64,000 nucleotides of DNA. It comes from Desulfocicer vacuolatum DSM 3385 (GTDB lineage: Bacteria; Desulfobacterota; Desulfobacteria; Desulfobacterales; Desulfobacteraceae). Positions 62,402 through 64,000 of this stretch are shown here, piece by piece. The notes beneath the pieces were generated by a model. The model ran no database searches, was not told the origin of the DNA, and was given only the letters and a program-made list of their open reading frames with translations. Position 1 is the first letter of the stretch; every line of letters starts with the position of its first letter. The stretch spans positions 62,001 through 126,000 of the forward strand of contig NZ_FWXY01000006.1 in the NCBI RefSeq assembly GCF_900176365.1, read 5' to 3'. The position numbers and the translations under genes were made by a program.

Positions 62402-63816
62402 TCAAGCCCTATTCTGGAAAACTGGCAGGATGAGGTCCATGAAACATTTGCTGAAAGTCCTTTTCGGGATATTGTGATTTTACAGGCCGCAGGAGATCTA
62501 CAGGAATTCAAGTTACAGGGAGCCGGCATTGAAATTCGACAAAATGTCGATGCTCCCCTGCCAGCAGATAACCCGGATGCTTGTGAAAATGCCCATGATA
62601 AAAAAGACGAGGAAAACAACGGCATCCGATATGCGCTGAAAGTGGGGAACGCCTTTGGCAGTCATAGACTGGACATGGACAGGTGCCTTGTGATCACCAC
62701 CTACCAGACATTGAGGGATTATCAGTTCTCTTTGTGTCGCATTGACTGGTCCTTTGTGATCTTTGATGAAGCCCAGCACATCAAGAATCCCAACACCTTG
62801 GCCACCCGGGCGGCCAAGGGATTGAAAGCCCAGTTTAAACTGCTGGCCACGGGTACGCCTGTGGAAAATCATCTGGGCGACTTCTGGTGTCTCATGGATA
62901 CGGCAAGCCCCGGCACCCTGGGGGCCTATCAGTCCTTTCGTGAAACCTATATTAATCCCATTCGACAGGCAGCTGGGTCAGAGGTTTTCCAGGTACGACT
63001 TGATGTGGGAAGAAAGCTGAGAAAAGAGACAGGCGCTTTGATGCTGCGAAGATTGAAAGAGGATAATATTGAAGGACTTCCATCTTTACCATTGTTGCCG
63101 CCAACAATGTGATCCATCTGGAACGGCATTGGAATCCGGCCAAGGAAGATCAGGCCACGGATCGTGTGTACAGGATCGGACAGCAACGGGATGTGAATGT
63201 TTATCTGCCCATCTTGAAACATCCACAGATTAATTCCTTTGATGTCAATCTGCATGGCTTATTGTCCAAAAAAACTATTTTAAAAGATGCCGTGGTAACC
63301 CCCGAGGAAGTCAGCGGTGAAGAGATGAGCCGATTTAATTTCATCAACTTTGACGGCGTAGATTGGGGCAGTGATGAGCCTTTGGACGGCAACAGCCTGA
63401 AACTTTTGAGCTGGCAGGAGTTTGAAGCCTTTTGTGCAGAATTATACCGACAATATTATGAAGGAACCGCAGCATTGACTCCCCCAAAAGATCATGGTGC
63501 GGATGTGGTTGTTCTGGGGCGGGAAAATGTGCTGATCCAATGCAAAGCAACATCCCAGAAACAATATAACAGCCTTAATTCCATTAAAGATGTCTATTTT
63601 TCAAAACCCGGCTACGAAGAGAAAATGAATAAAAATTTCCAGACGTTGATCGCTGCGACCAATGCCGATGGATATTCAAAAAGGGTTTTAAAAGAAGCGG
63701 AAACTTATGGGGTTCAGATGGTATCCCGCAAAACTTTGGAAAAATTGTTGAGAAAATTTCCTGTCACAAGAGGGCAGATCCAGCGGAGGCTTCTGGAACC
63801 CAAACTTTTTGAGTGA
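62402..63816 (+). pseudogene. SNF2-family helicase with C-terminal Mrr-like nuclease, broken by truncation and deletion
   Basis: The first part (from about 62402, just after the IS remnant) reads ILENWQDEVHETF, then VITTYQTLRD, VIFDEAQHIKNP (Walker B DEAQ) and LLATGTPVEN, the SNF2 N-terminal lobe without its first third including Walker A. After [16 protein letters not shown] the frame breaks near 63080 and continues from [17 protein letters not shown] to [10 protein letters not shown] (motif VI), so nearly all of the second helicase lobe is deleted with a frame change. The last 150 residues have [19 protein letters not shown], the D...QxK core of Mrr-type restriction nucleases. Once an SNF2-Mrr restriction-like enzyme, it is now inactive. 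Confidence 0.8.
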
Positions 63817-64000
63817 TTTGTGATTTTCCGGGCGTTTCCAGATCGTAAATCCATTTTTCCCATATGCCTTGGTGTCACTTTGTTTACATGTGTGCTTGAG
63901 TTTCTTCAGCTGTGGAATCCTGATGCCTGCCCAGATCCGCAAAACGAAACTTGGTGCAGCATTGCTGGGAAATCAATTTAACCGGGGAGATATCCCCCCC
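63817..64000 (+). pseudogene. DUF2809-like membrane protein fragment with frameshift
   Basis: After the helicase remnant one frame reads RKSIFPICLGVTLFTCVLEF and LQLWNP, and a shifted frame continues QIRKTKLGAALLGNQFNRGD to the window edge. The order matches the end of DUF2809 proteins (an EF-LQLW helix, then IRxTxLGxxLLGxxF). A frameshift near 63920 joins the two. No start codon is visible, and the gene may continue beyond the window. Confidence 0.4.

Overview
The window looks like part of a chromosome from an anaerobic Desulfobacterota bacterium, most likely a Desulfobacteraceae-type sulfate reducer. The grounds are the gene repertoire: a pyrrolysine-free MttB-family methyltransferase, a glycyl radical enzyme with its activase, a TAXI-type TRAP transporter, an ADP-forming acyl-CoA synthetase, several sigma-54 activators and a Gram-negative cell envelope. 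This is inference from gene content; no rRNA or other phylogenetic marker is present.

Region 1 (1-9.3 kb) is a tightly overlapping five-gene operon that looks like an antiviral or type IV restriction-like system: the nuclease tail of a larger protein cut by the window edge, a membrane-anchored coiled-coil protein, a membrane-anchored coiled-coil protein ending in a McrB/MoxR-like AAA+ motor, a DUF2357-like (McrC-like) partner, and a very divergent HSP70/actin-fold ATPase with an acidic tail. Region 2 (9.4-17.4 kb) holds an HD-domain hydrolase, an EamA permease, a TatD nuclease, an NlpC/P60 lipoprotein, leucyl aminopeptidase, a metallophosphoesterase and a ModF-like tandem ABC ATPase. Region 3 (17.6-26.5 kb, minus strand) is an acid-uptake and activation set: fused TRAP permease, TAXI binding protein, ADP-forming acyl-CoA synthetase, enoyl-CoA hydratase and a flavin disulfide oxidoreductase.

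Region 4 (26.8-35.9 kb, minus strand) is a cell-surface fibre cluster: five small secreted beta-rich subunit-like proteins, two periplasmic chaperone-like proteins and a 958-residue outer-membrane usher-like protein. A sigma-54-type promoter candidate precedes the first subunit. Region 5 (36.4-43.5 kb) has a PDDEXK_9 AAA protein, a Cys-rich hypothetical protein, an NtrC-type response regulator and topoisomerase III.

Region 6 (43.7-59.5 kb) is the most interesting catabolic locus. A SurE gene and a PAS/sigma-54 activator sit between two perfect-looking sigma-54 promoters, one firing left into the MttB-family methyltransferase gene and one firing right into a glycyl radical enzyme, its activase, a ProV/ProX/ProW/ProW betaine importer, a two-subunit aconitase X (cis-3-hydroxyproline dehydratase type) and an ornithine-cyclodeaminase-family reductase. 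The set reads as import and anaerobic breakdown of a quaternary amine, possibly a proline-type or hydroxyproline-type betaine; the substrate is not known.

Region 7 (59.5-64 kb) starts with a DUF3124 protein and then becomes a decaying mobile region: an antitoxin relic, an intact higBA pair, an IS fragment, a deleted SNF2/Mrr helicase gene and a broken DUF2809 gene. At least three MITE-like families and one dispersed palindromic repeat family are scattered through the window, mostly between genes. No rRNA, tRNA or CRISPR array was seen.
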